A stretch of DNA of 64,000 bases, taken from assembly GCF_042652185.1 (NCBI RefSeq), contig NZ_JBHSIX010000031.1; one strand, given 5' to 3'. How positions within the stretch are numbered: position 1 is the first letter of the stretch; each line of letters starts with the position of its first letter. This DNA comes from Actinacidiphila fildesensis (lineage in GTDB: Bacteria; Actinomycetota; Actinomycetes; Streptomycetales; Streptomycetaceae). Of this stretch, positions 7,463 to 16,518 are shown in pieces. The notes under the pieces were generated by a model. The model was not told where the DNA came from and made no database searches. It saw only the letters and a list, made by a program, of their open reading frames with translations. The translations under genes and the position numbers were made by a program.

Positions 7463-8389
7463 TCACGGTGTTCCGTTGGCGCCGCTCGCGCAGGGGCTGC
7501 CGGAGCCGAAGGTTCCGCCGGTTCCCCCGGTGCCGCCGTGGAAGAGTGTGCCTCCGGTGGCGTTGCCGCCGGCGCCGCCGATACCGCAGGTGCCATCGGC
7601 GCTGGCACCCGACTTGACGCCGCCGTTGCCGCCGATACCACCGTTGCCGCCGGCGTTGGCGATGCCTCCGGAACTCACACCGCCGGCTCCGCCGATGCCT
7701 GCCGCGCCGCCCGGGTAAGCACCGCCGGAGCTGCCGTTGCCGCCGTTTCCGGCATTGCCGCCCTTGCCGCCGTTACCGGAGGCGTTGATGCCGCCGGCGC
7801 CGCCGTTGCCGCCCATGCCGCCGCCGTGGCCGATGCCGCCGTTGCCCGCGTTGCCGCCCGCACCACCGGTGGATCCACCGACGCCACCCAGGCCACCCTT
7901 ACCGCCGGCTCCGGCGTTGGCCCCGGAGTTCCCGCCGGCGCCACCGGTGCCGCCCGCGGCGGCCCGGGTGCCCGCACCGCCGGCACCGCCCGCGCCGCCC
8001 GCACCGTTGAGGCCGCCGGTGGCACCGGTCCCGCCGTTACCGCCCGCCGCACCATCGGGGCCGCCATTGCCACCGACAGCACCCGCGCCGCCCGAGCCGC
8101 CGCCCAGACCGAGGCCGCCGTTGCCACCCGCACCCCCGACCCCGCCCAGGACACCGTTGCCGCCCGGGCCACCCGCACCACCGGCGCAGTCCCCGGTCCC
8201 GGTCGCAGCGCCACCCGCGGTCCCGGGAAAGCCGGCGGGATGCAGGGCGGTGCCGTTGGCACCCGCGACGCCCGCGGTGCCCGCGGTGCAGGCCAGGGCC
8301 GAGGCCCCGGCAGGAGCACCGAGGAAGAGTGCAGCCCCGGCGAAGAGAGTCGGGAGGGCGAGGAGAGCGGTGGTCTGTTTCCTGTTCAC
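7463..8389 (-). CDS. second secreted glycine-rich repeat protein
   Basis: ATG at 8389. Product 308 aa. Signal peptide MNRKQTTALLALPTLFAGAA, then LFLGAPAGASA, then Cys (LACTAG) and about 260 residues of GGxGGxGG repeats with scattered Ala, Asn, Val and Pro. Four Cys outside the signal (ACTAG, GDCAG, GTCGI, SPCAS near the end) could form disulfides. Same family type as 6498-7109 and convergent with it, so the two may be parts of one surface system or a diverged duplication. The opposite strand is open for long distances only because of the GGC/GCC codon pattern. Confidence 0.75.
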   Translation of the reverse strand: MNRKQTTALLALPTLFAGAALFLGAPAGASALACTAGTAGVAGANGTALHPAGFPGTAGGAATGTGDCAGGAGGPGGNGVLGGVGGAGGNGGLGLGGGSGGAGAVGGNGGPDGAAGGNGGTGATGGLNGAGGAGGAGGAGTRAAAGGTGGAGGNSGANAGAGGKGGLGGVGGSTGGAGGNAGNGGIGHGGGMGGNGGAGGINASGNGGKGGNAGNGGNGSSGGAYPGGAAGIGGAGGVSSGGIANAGGNGGIGGNGGVKSGASADGTCGIGGAGGNATGGTLFHGGTGGTGGTFGSGSPCASGANGTP

Positions 8390-8399
8390 AGGGTTCCTC

Positions 8400-9466
8400 T
8401 GGCTCAGGTGAAGCGAGGGTCGATCCGAAGCACGAAATCAGGTTGGCACGGAACCGAGAAAGGAATCATTTCCCTCGAACAGTTTTCCGTGCCGCATGCC
8501 ATCAGGCAGCCCGAGAGATTCTGTGCTACTTCCATACGACACGCCTGTCCAGATATTCGTAATGGGATAACGAGTGCAATCTTCATCGATATTCACCCGG
8601 CAGCGCGGTACCTCACCTGCGGTAGAAAAACTCCGTCGGATTTAGGCGTTTAGCCAATATTCATTGATTCAACCGACGAATATCGACGCAAAGTCGCCAC
8701 TTCTGAAAATTCTTGATGGCCTAGGCGCCGAGCTGCGGTTTCTGGCAAATTTCGGCAGCCGAAAGACACTTCCGGCCATCCGAAACCCCAGGCGCGACGG
8801 GGCCCCTCGCACAGCATCGGGGCAGGTAGGACCGGGTGACGACGACACATTTCCTCGGCTGCCCGTCTCCCCATGGCTTGAACCGAGGTGACCGAATGCA
8901 CGAGGTTTCGGCATATGCGGCCCCCGCGTTTGACGGGCAACTGTAGCCCTCATGCATCCCATACGCAATCACACCGGAAAATACCGGGGAGGGCGAGGAC
9001 AGGATCATCACCACCGGCGGCAAGGAGCAGAACAAAATACTTTATAGATTGCAGCCGCGGCCACCCCCGAACATTCAAAACAGGCGCCGACCGTGAGGGC
9101 ACAGGAACGGCGTGCTTCCACGGCCGCCAAGGGCGCAGCAGACGCATCACGGCCACCGCGCTGCGCGGTCCTCATCCTGAGAAGAACCGACATCGCACCC
9201 GCGTGGGAAGGCGGCCGGTGTCGACGGCGGGAAACCGCACGCGCCGGCACCGGGCGGAAGTACTGTGAAGTGCCCCGCTGGCATTCCAGCGGGAGAGCGG
9301 CCTACGTGCTGCGACCCCGGCGCCCCATCCCCCCAGGCGCCGGGGCATCCCAGCCAGGTGCGAGCGTCGACCACTCTCTTCCTGCCTCGGATCACAGGGT
9401 GCGACAGCGTTTCAGGGGCGCCTCGGAGCTCCCCAACCTGCGAGGGGCCGGGGGCCTGCCCCAGCG
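8400..9466. other. 1.07-kb intergenic region, AT-richer
   Basis: Upstream region of the leftward glycine-rich gene and beyond. It is noticeably less GC-rich than its surroundings, especially 8440-8700. Frames on both strands are short and lack codon bias. I see no recognisable gene, RNA or repeat here; the promoter of the 7463-8389 gene must lie within it. Confidence 0.5.
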
Positions 9467-10222
9467 TCAGCTGGGCTTCCAGCCGCGGACTTCGATGTGG
9501 GTGATCTGTGCGTCGGGTTGCAGGCGGCCGGTCTCGACCAGCCAGCCGCGTACCGCGGCCGCGACGTCGCCGCCGGCCGCGTCGACCTTGTCCTTCCATT
9601 CCGCCGCGTCGAACCCACCGGCACCTTGTCCGGCCCCGGGGCTGGCTCCGTAGACGCGTTCCTCGGTGCCGTCGTTGCGCTGCACTACCCCGCGGCGCAG
9701 GCCCGGGGAGTCGATGCGGGAACCTGCTGAGTGGGTGAAGGCGCCCTTCTTCGCGCGCACCGTGAACGCGAGCTTCCCGCCCTCGGCGGCCGCGGTGTTC
9801 GCCACGACCGGGCGCAGGCGGGAAGCGCCGGAGGCGATGTGTTGGCGGGCGGCGCGGGCCATGGCCGACTTGCCGGGGGTGCCGACGATGTCCTTGGTAC
9901 GCACCCGCGCCCGGTGCGGCTTGGTCTCGCCCGGCTTGGCCTTGAGCAGCCGCCGCTTCACGTTGGGAGCGGCGATCCGCTTGAGGTCGGCGACGTCGGA
10001 CGCGCCGCCGGCCTGGACCTCCTGAACGACGTCGCGCAGCGCGGCGACGAACGCGGCGCCCTTGTCCTTGGTGAAGAACTGGCTGACCAGGCTGGAGTTG
10101 CGGCCGATGATGTCGCCGACCTGCTTTCTGGTGTAGCCGGCGGCCAGCAGCTCGTTGGTCAAGCGTGCGGCTTCGTTCAGCTGGGGGGCGGCCGGGCCGC
10201 CGCGGCGGCGTCGGGGCGTCAT
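9467..10222 (-). CDS. HTH-containing protein of a mobile-element operon
   Basis: Third gene of a leftward operon. Its ATG at 10222 overlaps the stop of the preceding gene by four bases (ATGA). Product 251 aa. The N-terminus is basic (MTPRRRRGGPAAPQLNEA) and carries a likely helix-turn-helix: LTNELLAAGYTRKQVGDIIG followed by RNSSLVSQFFTK. The rest is basic and Ala/Lys-rich (KRRLLKAKPGETKPHRARVR), then a region ending THIEVRGWKPS. No catalytic motif seen. The coupling to a polymerase-like gene points to DNA maintenance or replication control of a mobile element. Family not recognised. Confidence 0.6.
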   Translation of the reverse strand: MTPRRRRGGPAAPQLNEAARLTNELLAAGYTRKQVGDIIGRNSSLVSQFFTKDKGAAFVAALRDVVQEVQAGGASDVADLKRIAAPNVKRRLLKAKPGETKPHRARVRTKDIVGTPGKSAMARAARQHIASGASRLRPVVANTAAAEGGKLAFTVRAKKGAFTHSAGSRIDSPGLRRGVVQRNDGTEERVYGASPGAGQGAGGFDAAEWKDKVDAAGGDVAAAVRGWLVETGRLQPDAQITHIEVRGWKPS

Positions 10223-10482
10223 TGCGGTCCTTCCGTCAGACGGGTGTGGTGGCCGATGCACTGCACGTCGATCTGATCCGCCAGTTCGTCCAAGGACGCC
10301 GCGAGGATCCCCACCGTCTCGCCGTCCAGGTCCGCCATGACGCCGGCCTCGACCCACTCGGACCAGTCGGCGCCGATGCGGCGCAGGAAGGAACTCACCG
10401 CGTGGGCGGGTGCGTACAACTGGCCGTCATCGTCCCGGATCAGCGGCAGCACCACCGCGTCCCGGTCCTCATCGCTACTCAC
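10219..10482 (-). CDS. small acidic protein in the same operon
   Basis: Product 87 aa. Its start overlaps the upstream gene stop by four bases and its own stop overlaps the next start by four, so all three genes are translationally coupled. Sequence begins MSSDEDRDAVVLPLIRDDDG and is acidic throughout (SLDELADQIDVQCIG). No family recognised. Confidence 0.6.
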   Translation of the reverse strand: MSSDEDRDAVVLPLIRDDDGQLYAPAHAVSSFLRRIGADWSEWVEAGVMADLDGETVGILAASLDELADQIDVQCIGHHTRLTEGPQ

Positions 10483-11909
10483 CGGGTGGCCTCCTGCATC
10501 TCGGCCAGTGCCTCGCGGCCGATCGCCTGATGGGACAGCAGCTCATCCTCCGACCGGGGGGCGGCCAGCTCCCACGGGATGTGGCCCTTGCGCAGGTAGT
10601 CGCCGGGGTTGCCGTGGTACGGCCAGGCGACGTCGGCGGTGGTGTAGATCGCGTCGGTGCGGAAGGCGACGACCGTGCGGGCGGGCAGGTGCAGGGCGCC
10701 GACCGACACGTCGTCCTCGCGCATGCGGGTCGACAGCAGGGCGGCGCGGGCCCCGGACCAGACGCCGGCGGACCATTCGGGGTGCGCGTTCGGGTCGCGG
10801 GAGAAGCCGCTGTTCTTCTGCCACACGATGGTGTCGTCGTCGATACCGATGATCTGCGCGCCGTCCGGGGCGTCCTGCCCGACCGGCACGGTGCCGGTCA
10901 CGATCCGCGGGCGCTGCGCGAAGCCGCCGATGCCGTAGAGCAGGATGCTGCGCACGCCGCGCGAGGCGAGGCGGGCGGCTTCCCGGCCGCGTTCGTCGCC
11001 GTGCAGCTCGGCCTTGGACTGCAGCAGCGACCACGCGTCCTTCAGCTTCTTGGACCAGGCCTTGAGCGGGTCGCCGGACTGCCAGACCAGGCCGTCCAGG
11101 ATCTCGATCCGCCACGGGGCGATCGGGTTGTTCAGCGCCACGTTCAGCTCCGCGCCGCCCGCCCACGTCACGAACGTGCGCCCGCCCTGGGACGGGTACT
11201 CCCACGCCCGATCGCCTGCGGCCGGCGCCGGGAGGATCCCGACGTGCTCCCAGCCGTCCGGGACGGTGACCCGCACCTGCCAGTGCGACGGCGCGTACAA
11301 CGCGTTCGTCTTCTCCTTGTCCGACATCGCCGCGAACGCGGCCGGGGTGATGCGGCGCGGTGCGCCGACGCCGGAGGCCCAGGTGTGCTTGGCGTAGGCG
11401 AAGGTACGGTCGAGCTCGACCAGGCGCGGCAGCTGCTCCGGCACGCCCGGGGGCAGGATCAGCTCGGTGCGGCCCTGCCCGGCGGTCGCGTGCATGAGGC
11501 CGCGGATCTCCTCCGACATCACCGGGTACCCGTCGGCCCACTTCGCACCCGTCTTCGCCGGGATGGTGCGGGTCCACAGGTCACGGCCGGTCTGCGACGG
11601 CGAGCCCATCAGCACCACGTCCGACCAGTGGATTTTCAGCGCCTTCCACAACTCCACGAACGCGTCGCGCACCGTGGCGGGGTCGGCGTCGCCGACCTCG
11701 AACCACTCCCCCACACTGCGGATCTCGGTGTGCTGGTCGCCGCGCTGCCACCGGCCGACGGGGTTGCGCGGGTGCACCAGGTGCCCGGCCATCCGGTCCT
11801 TGCCCCGCGACGCCTCCACCGACCAGCCCTCCCCGGGCGGGGCGTTCAGCCAGGCCGCGACCGCATCGCGCAGGAACGGGTGGCGGGCGGCATCGGCGTG
11901 CCACGGGTC
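10479..11909 (-). pseudogene. 5'-truncated protein with B-family DNA polymerase-like motifs
   Basis: About 475 codons with uniform codon bias run leftwards from a junction near 11909, where no start codon is available in frame. The coding signal begins at GDPWHADAARHPFLRDAVAA. Two motifs resemble family-B DNA polymerases in the right order: SRGVRSILLYGIGGFAQRPR (compare motif B, KxxxNSxYGxxA) and VVAFRTDAIYTT (compare motif C, DTDS). Key acidic residues are only partly kept, so it may be a degenerate polymerase or a terminal-replication accessory. It is the first of three coupled genes. An endonuclease VII-like fragment on the other strand abuts the break. Confidence 0.5.
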
Positions 11910-11915
11910 ACCTGC

Positions 11916-12240
11916 GGTGTCCCGCGCGCCTACGCCGCCCTCCTGGACCGTGCGGAGCAGATCGCCGCTCAGTGCGCCGAACAGGCCGCCCGGTGCAGCC
12001 GCTGCAACACCACCGGGGACGTCTGGAAGTGGCGCACGTCCAGCAGCAGCGGCTACACCACCTTGTGCCCCGCCTGCGCCGCCTGCGTCGCCCGCCCCTA
12101 CCAGGACCACCTGCGCGGCCGGCTGTACGCGTCGCTGCTGAAGAACGCGCAGCCGCAGGCGTTCTTGTGCCGGCTGTGTCCCGGCCCGCGGCAGGCCGCG
12201 TACTGGGACCACTGCCACACGCACGGATTCGTGCGCGGCC
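11916..12240 (+). pseudogene. recombination endonuclease VII-like fragment
   Basis: Encodes CSRCNTTGDVWKW, LCPACAACVARPYQDHLRGR and then CRLCPGPRQAAYWDHCHTHG followed by FVRGP. The DH-H core with four CxxC cysteines is the His-Me finger (HNH) of phage T4 endonuclease VII relatives. The family normally continues with a second C-x2-CN pair, but here the frame passes directly into a tyrosine recombinase at about 12240. Both ends are cut and no start codon is seen, so it is a remnant. Confidence 0.55.
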
Positions 12241-12296
12241 CGCCGCGTCCCCAAGGCGATCTGACCCGCGCCTCCGTCGAGGACATCGCGCAGACG

Positions 12297-14567
12297 GTGC
12301 GCACGACCTGGCCGACGAAGTCGGCCGACAACCGATGGAACCGGAGCCGCGGCGCCCGGGACCTCCTGGAGCACCTGAGCCAGTTCCCGGGCGAGACCTG
12401 GCAGGAGCGGTGGGAGGCCAGCGGGTTCAACCAGGGCGGCAACCCCGTTTCGGTACTGAGATCGGCTCCCAGAGAGAGAAGCCAGATCGGCACCGGCGCT
12501 GCCTGCCTGATGTGTCTGCGGATCATCCAGCCCTCACTGGAGGCATTCCGGTCGAACACCTTCCTCTACTACGGGCAGCGCTTCCTCGCCGCCCAGAACG
12601 ACCCGCTATTGGAGAAGTTTTGGGCTGAGACCCAGGCCACGCCGGTGAACCCGATTCACCACGGGACCGCGCTGTTCGACATCGCGGTCGCCCTCACCAC
12701 GCAGGGCATCGCCCTGGCCGATCTGACCCCCGAGGCATTCCTGCACTACGCATGGGAGTGCCGCCGCCAGGGGCTGGTCCTGGGGGCTCGCGGAGCCGGC
12801 AGCCGGTTCCCCGGGCACCTGGCCTGGCAAGTGCTCTACACGATGGGCCACTTCCCGTCCCATGGGCCGGCGACGCTGAAGGCGGCCCTGCTCAACGGGC
12901 GGTCGACGGTCGAAGAACTAGTCGACCGCTACAAGATCCGCAATACCGGGGTCCGCCACCTGCTTGTCGCCTACCTGGAACGACGCAAGCCCGAACTGGA
13001 CTACTCGACGCTGGACAACCTGTCACGCCACCTGGCCAGCAACTTCTGGGCGACCGTCGAACAACTTGCCCCCAACCAGACCGGCCTGCGCATCGACGGC
13101 GAGCTCTACCAGCGGTGGCGGGACCGGGTCGCGATTCGCGTGGACGGCAAAGGGCGGCGCGACTTCGACCCCATCCTGCGGGCAGTCCGCGCCTTCTACG
13201 CCGATCTGCAGGCGTGGGCAGCGGCGGAGCCCGAGCAGTGGGCGATCTGGGTGGCACCCTGTCCGGTCTCGGACGCCGAGGTCCGCGGTTACGGGGTCCG
13301 CAAACGACGCGTCAAGGAACGCATGGACGACCGCACCAGGCAACGGCAACCGCTGTTGAACACACTCCTGGAACACCTGGAGAACCGGTACGGCCACCTC
13401 CGTGACCTGCTCGCGCAGGCTGCGGACATGCCCGGTGGGCAGACCGTCACGCTGGAAGGCCGCACCTATCAGCGCCTGTGGAGCCGGGTGGATGAACGCC
13501 GCGTCCGGCTCGGAGGGCTGGCGAACGTCCGCGTCCTCGATCTGGGGAGCGGCAAGAACATCAACGTCACGCATGCCGAGGACGCCGCCTTCTGGGAGTG
13601 GGCGATCGTTGAGGTCCTGCGGCACTCAGGCGTGCGCATCGAGGAGGCCCTGGAACTCACCCATCTCAGCATCCGGCAGTATCAACGGCCCAACGGCGAG
13701 GTCATCGCCTTGCTGGTGGTCGCTCCCTCGAAGAGCGACCGGGAACGCGTCATCCCGATGTCCGCCGAGTTGTTCGCCGTCATCGCGGCCATCGTCCGCC
13801 GCCACACCACCGGCGGCCAGACCATCCCGCTGTTGCCTCGTTACGACCCGAAGGAACGTCAGAGCAGTGCGCCCATGCCGTTCTTGTTCCAGCGCAAGAT
13901 CGGCACGAAGCACGAGGTCATGTCGGACACCACCGTGGTGAACATGCTGAAGCGCCACTGCGTCGAGCTCGGCGAACAGCACCCCGGCTTCCTTGCGACC
14001 AGTTTCACCCCGCACGATTTTCGCCGGCTCCTGGCCACTGAACTGATCAACAGCGGGCTCCCCATCCACATCGGAGCAGCCCTACTCGGGCATTTGGATC
14101 TTCAAACAACTCGTGGCTACGTCGCCGTGTTCAACGAGGACGTCGTCCGGCACTACCAGGGATTCCTCGACCGGCGCCGCCAGGCCAGGCCAACCGACGA
14201 GTACCGGCCGGTCACCGCACCCGAATGGCTCGGCTTCGAGGAGCACTTCGACCAGCGCAAAGTCGAACTGGGAGGATGCGCCCGCCCCTACTCGACACCT
14301 TGCCAGCATGAGCACGCCTGCCTGAGATGTCCCATGATCAACATTAATCCAAAGATGCTGCCCCGCCTCGACGAGATCGAGGTCGACCTTCTGGCCCGCC
14401 GGGCCCGGGCCGAAGCAGAGGAGTGGCTCGGTGAGATCGAAGGGATTGACCTCACCCTGTCCTTCCTGCGGCAGAAGCGAAACCAGACCCGTCGGCTCAC
14501 CAGGGTCGCGCCGGTCGACCTCGGCATACCCGGCATCGCGCCGCGATCAGCGGCCAGGCGAGAATGA
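12297..14567 (+). CDS. large tyrosine recombinase (site-specific integrase)
   Basis: The product is about 756 aa from GTG at 12297. Family-like sequence starts slightly earlier (about 12265), in frame with the endonuclease fragment, so the native start is uncertain. Catalytic residues are complete: Arg in HSGVRIEEALELTHLS, Lys in VVAPSKSDRERVIPM, His-x-x-Arg in TPHDFRRLLATEL, His in ALLGHLDLQTTRGY and the Tyr in that last motif. A Cys/His cluster follows (CQHEHACLRCPM). These very large integrases are found on actinobacterial mobile elements and catalyse strand exchange at att sites. The next gene starts four bases after its stop. Confidence 0.85.
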   Translation: MRTTWPTKSADNRWNRSRGARDLLEHLSQFPGETWQERWEASGFNQGGNPVSVLRSAPRERSQIGTGAACLMCLRIIQPSLEAFRSNTFLYYGQRFLAAQNDPLLEKFWAETQATPVNPIHHGTALFDIAVALTTQGIALADLTPEAFLHYAWECRRQGLVLGARGAGSRFPGHLAWQVLYTMGHFPSHGPATLKAALLNGRSTVEELVDRYKIRNTGVRHLLVAYLERRKPELDYSTLDNLSRHLASNFWATVEQLAPNQTGLRIDGELYQRWRDRVAIRVDGKGRRDFDPILRAVRAFYADLQAWAAAEPEQWAIWVAPCPVSDAEVRGYGVRKRRVKERMDDRTRQRQPLLNTLLEHLENRYGHLRDLLAQAADMPGGQTVTLEGRTYQRLWSRVDERRVRLGGLANVRVLDLGSGKNINVTHAEDAAFWEWAIVEVLRHSGVRIEEALELTHLSIRQYQRPNGEVIALLVVAPSKSDRERVIPMSAELFAVIAAIVRRHTTGGQTIPLLPRYDPKERQSSAPMPFLFQRKIGTKHEVMSDTTVVNMLKRHCVELGEQHPGFLATSFTPHDFRRLLATELINSGLPIHIGAALLGHLDLQTTRGYVAVFNEDVVRHYQGFLDRRRQARPTDEYRPVTAPEWLGFEEHFDQRKVELGGCARPYSTPCQHEHACLRCPMININPKMLPRLDEIEVDLLARRARAEAEEWLGEIEGIDLTLSFLRQKRNQTRRLTRVAPVDLGIPGIAPRSAARRE

Positions 14568-14571
14568 GGGG

Positions 14572-15051
14572 ATGTATTGCCTGCAGGCGGTCATCGCCAC
14601 CGAATCCGTGCTCCGAGAGTTGGTCGGTTCCACGGCTGGGGCGTGCATCGTTCCTCTCGGCCAGCACCTCTGGCTCCTGCCGATGACCGACGCGCTGTTC
14701 GATGCGGTCACGGTCGCTGGAGCATCCGAACTCGACGGGTTCTGGAAGGCACCGGCGGGCCTTGATCGCCTGCTGGCCACGTGCTCGGAGACAGGACCGG
14801 TGGCCTACATCGAGGCCGACCACTTCGGCGGGGCAGGAACCCAGACCGCCCAGGTCTGGAATGCAGGCCAGGTAGCCCTTGGCCCATTGCGCCTGGCCGA
14901 AGGGGGGCCGTCGCCGACGACCGGCACTCCTATCTCTCAGGCGCTGCGGTGGCTCGGGGCCGCAAAGGGCGATCACGTCGACGAGTTCGCCGCAGTCGGC
15001 CTCGGCCGCCATCGCGACACAGGCGACTGGCTTTTACCCAGAAACCGGTGA
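14572..15051 (+). CDS. conserved Streptomyces hypothetical protein
   Basis: ATG at 14572, four bases after the integrase stop, with GAGGGG as ribosome site, so possibly translated with it. Product 159 aa: MYCLQAVIATESVLRELVGS, LGQHLWLLPMTDALFDAVTV, VAYIEADHFGGAGTQTAQVW and a C-terminal GTPISQALRWLGAAKGDHVD. I recall this as a common Streptomyces protein of unknown function, probably cytosolic. No catalytic motif visible. Confidence 0.7.
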   Translation: MYCLQAVIATESVLRELVGSTAGACIVPLGQHLWLLPMTDALFDAVTVAGASELDGFWKAPAGLDRLLATCSETGPVAYIEADHFGGAGTQTAQVWNAGQVALGPLRLAEGGPSPTTGTPISQALRWLGAAKGDHVDEFAAVGLGRHRDTGDWLLPRNR

Positions 15052-15106
15052 AGGCCCGTCGGGCCGACCACTTGACTTGGTGCAGAGAAGCCGTCAAACG
15101 CCCTGG

Positions 15107-16102
15107 CTAGGCGAGCACCCACTGGGGCGGGTGTCCGGGGTCGGCCGGGCAGGTGAAAACGTGCAGGTCCCGGTCCCGGCCGAAGCGGAGCCGAGTGGGT
15201 TGGGCAACGGATTGACCACCCCGGATCGACGCCTTCCCGCTCAGGGTCGGGTCACGGTCCTCCAGTGGCACCCAGCTGTGCGAGCCGGCGTCCATCTCGT
15301 AGCCCTCGGCCGTCAGCAGCAGCCGCATGGGGGTTGCGCAGGACGCGCAGCCGATGGCCATCGGGCCCGTTGACGCCCAGCTGGGGAAGCCACCGACGCG
15401 CCAGCCGGGCGGGATCGACAGGTCGTACTGGTAGCTGGGGGCGTTGGGGCCGTGTTCCACTACCTGGGTGTCGTCCCACGCGTCGATGCGCGCGATCAAC
15501 GAGGCGGGCAGCGTGTCGTCCTCCGCCCAGGGGTAGGTGTCCACCTCCTCCGGGTGCAGGACGCAGGGCTGGGGCAGTTCGTGCTCCCATCGAAGCAGGG
15601 GCAGGTGGGGCGGATCAGCGAGGAAGGGTTCCGCTTGCTCGGTTTGCCCAGCCAGTCGCCACCGCAGGTGGTAGCGGCGCTCCAGGTGCGGGCCGTGGGT
15701 GAAGGGGCAGCGGAAGAGCTGCACCAGGTCCGCGTTGTCGGGTCCGCAGGCAAGGCCCGGGATGTCACGGTGGAAGAACTGGGCCAGCCCCACGAAGGGC
15801 ACCGGACCGTCCAGTCCAGGAGTTACTGCGGGGGGCCATGGCCGGCTCGGCGGCCAGGCCCCTGCGGCCCGGGCGCTGCGGATCTCCTCCGGTGCGTAAC
15901 CCTCGCTCTCGCGCTGGTGCGGCTCATGGCAGAGCGGCCAGGGTTCGCTGTCCGGCCACAGCATCGGCCCGCCGACGTGACTGTCGTGCATGCCGGGCTG
16001 CCCCGGTCTAGGGTGCAACCGGGTTGTCCGAGCTCGGTAGTGGGCCAGCTCCGGGAACACGACCTCCACGGACACCGGTCTGGCCGGCGTGGTCCTCGTC
16101 AT
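15107..16102 (-). CDS. DUF1963-like protein (copy 1)
   Basis: Product 331 aa, soluble. Begins MTRTTPARPVSVEVVFPELA and has RLHPRPGQPG..SHVGGPMLWP, PFVGLAQFFHRDIPGL and a C-terminal CASCATPMRLLLT plus HVFTCPADPGHPP Cys pairs. The order matches DUF1963/YwqG-type proteins of unknown function. A paralogue lies at 48129-49154 with the same RLHPRPG, GGPxLWP, PGWKVGGxPxW and Cys-pair motifs. Convergent with the preceding gene. Confidence 0.7.
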   Translation of the reverse strand: MTRTTPARPVSVEVVFPELAHYRARTTRLHPRPGQPGMHDSHVGGPMLWPDSEPWPLCHEPHQRESEGYAPEEIRSARAAGAWPPSRPWPPAVTPGLDGPVPFVGLAQFFHRDIPGLACGPDNADLVQLFRCPFTHGPHLERRYHLRWRLAGQTEQAEPFLADPPHLPLLRWEHELPQPCVLHPEEVDTYPWAEDDTLPASLIARIDAWDDTQVVEHGPNAPSYQYDLSIPPGWRVGGFPSWASTGPMAIGCASCATPMRLLLTAEGYEMDAGSHSWVPLEDRDPTLSGKASIRGGQSVAQPTRLRFGRDRDLHVFTCPADPGHPPQWVLA

Positions 16103-16155
16103 GCGCAGACCGTACGCGGTCGGGCAAACGACGGGCGAGCGGATTGCCGCCGTCC

Positions 16156-16353
16156 CTAATCCCTGCCGCCTCGGGCCTGGCGGTCCAGGAACTCGATCAC
16201 TCGCGATTCCGAGCGTAGGAGCCGCTCGCGCTGCTCAGGAGGAAGAGAGGCGAGGAGGTCGACAAGAACTTGCTGCCGCGGAACGTAGAGCATGTTGCCG
16301 GAGTAGACCCTGCAGCAGGAACACCAAGCGAGCCCGATGCAGCGCTCGAACAT
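16156..16353 (-). CDS. small Cys-containing hypothetical protein
   Basis: 65 aa from ATG at 16353: MFERCIGLAWCSCCRVYSGN, MLYVPRQQVLVDLLASLPPE, QRERLLRSESRVIEFLDRQA. The CxxC-type cluster at the start may bind zinc, and the rest is amphipathic helix. The motif set looks like a Streptomyces family in which the N-terminus is longer, so it may be truncated. Confidence 0.5.
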   Translation of the reverse strand: MFERCIGLAWCSCCRVYSGNMLYVPRQQVLVDLLASLPPEQRERLLRSESRVIEFLDRQARGGRD

Positions 16354-16518
16354 GGAGGACTCGGGCGGATGGAAGCGATACTGGCTGACGCCGGCTGACG
16401 TTCGGCTTCCTCAAGCCACGACAGATACCAGCGCGCGAAGGTCATCGACGCACCATTGCCGTCGAGCAGCGGTTATGCGTTGTTGGACGGTCCGCGTGGG
16501 CCTCGGCTGCTTGCCCGT

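Noticed and set aside
7430..8653. Long plus-strand open frame opposite the glycine-rich gene
   Set aside because: It arises from the GGC/GCC codon pattern of the minus-strand gene and has no start context, signal or domain.
10410..11915. Plus-strand open frame upstream of the integrase reading frame
   Set aside because: It mirrors the minus-strand operon codons; real homology on the plus strand begins only near 11916.
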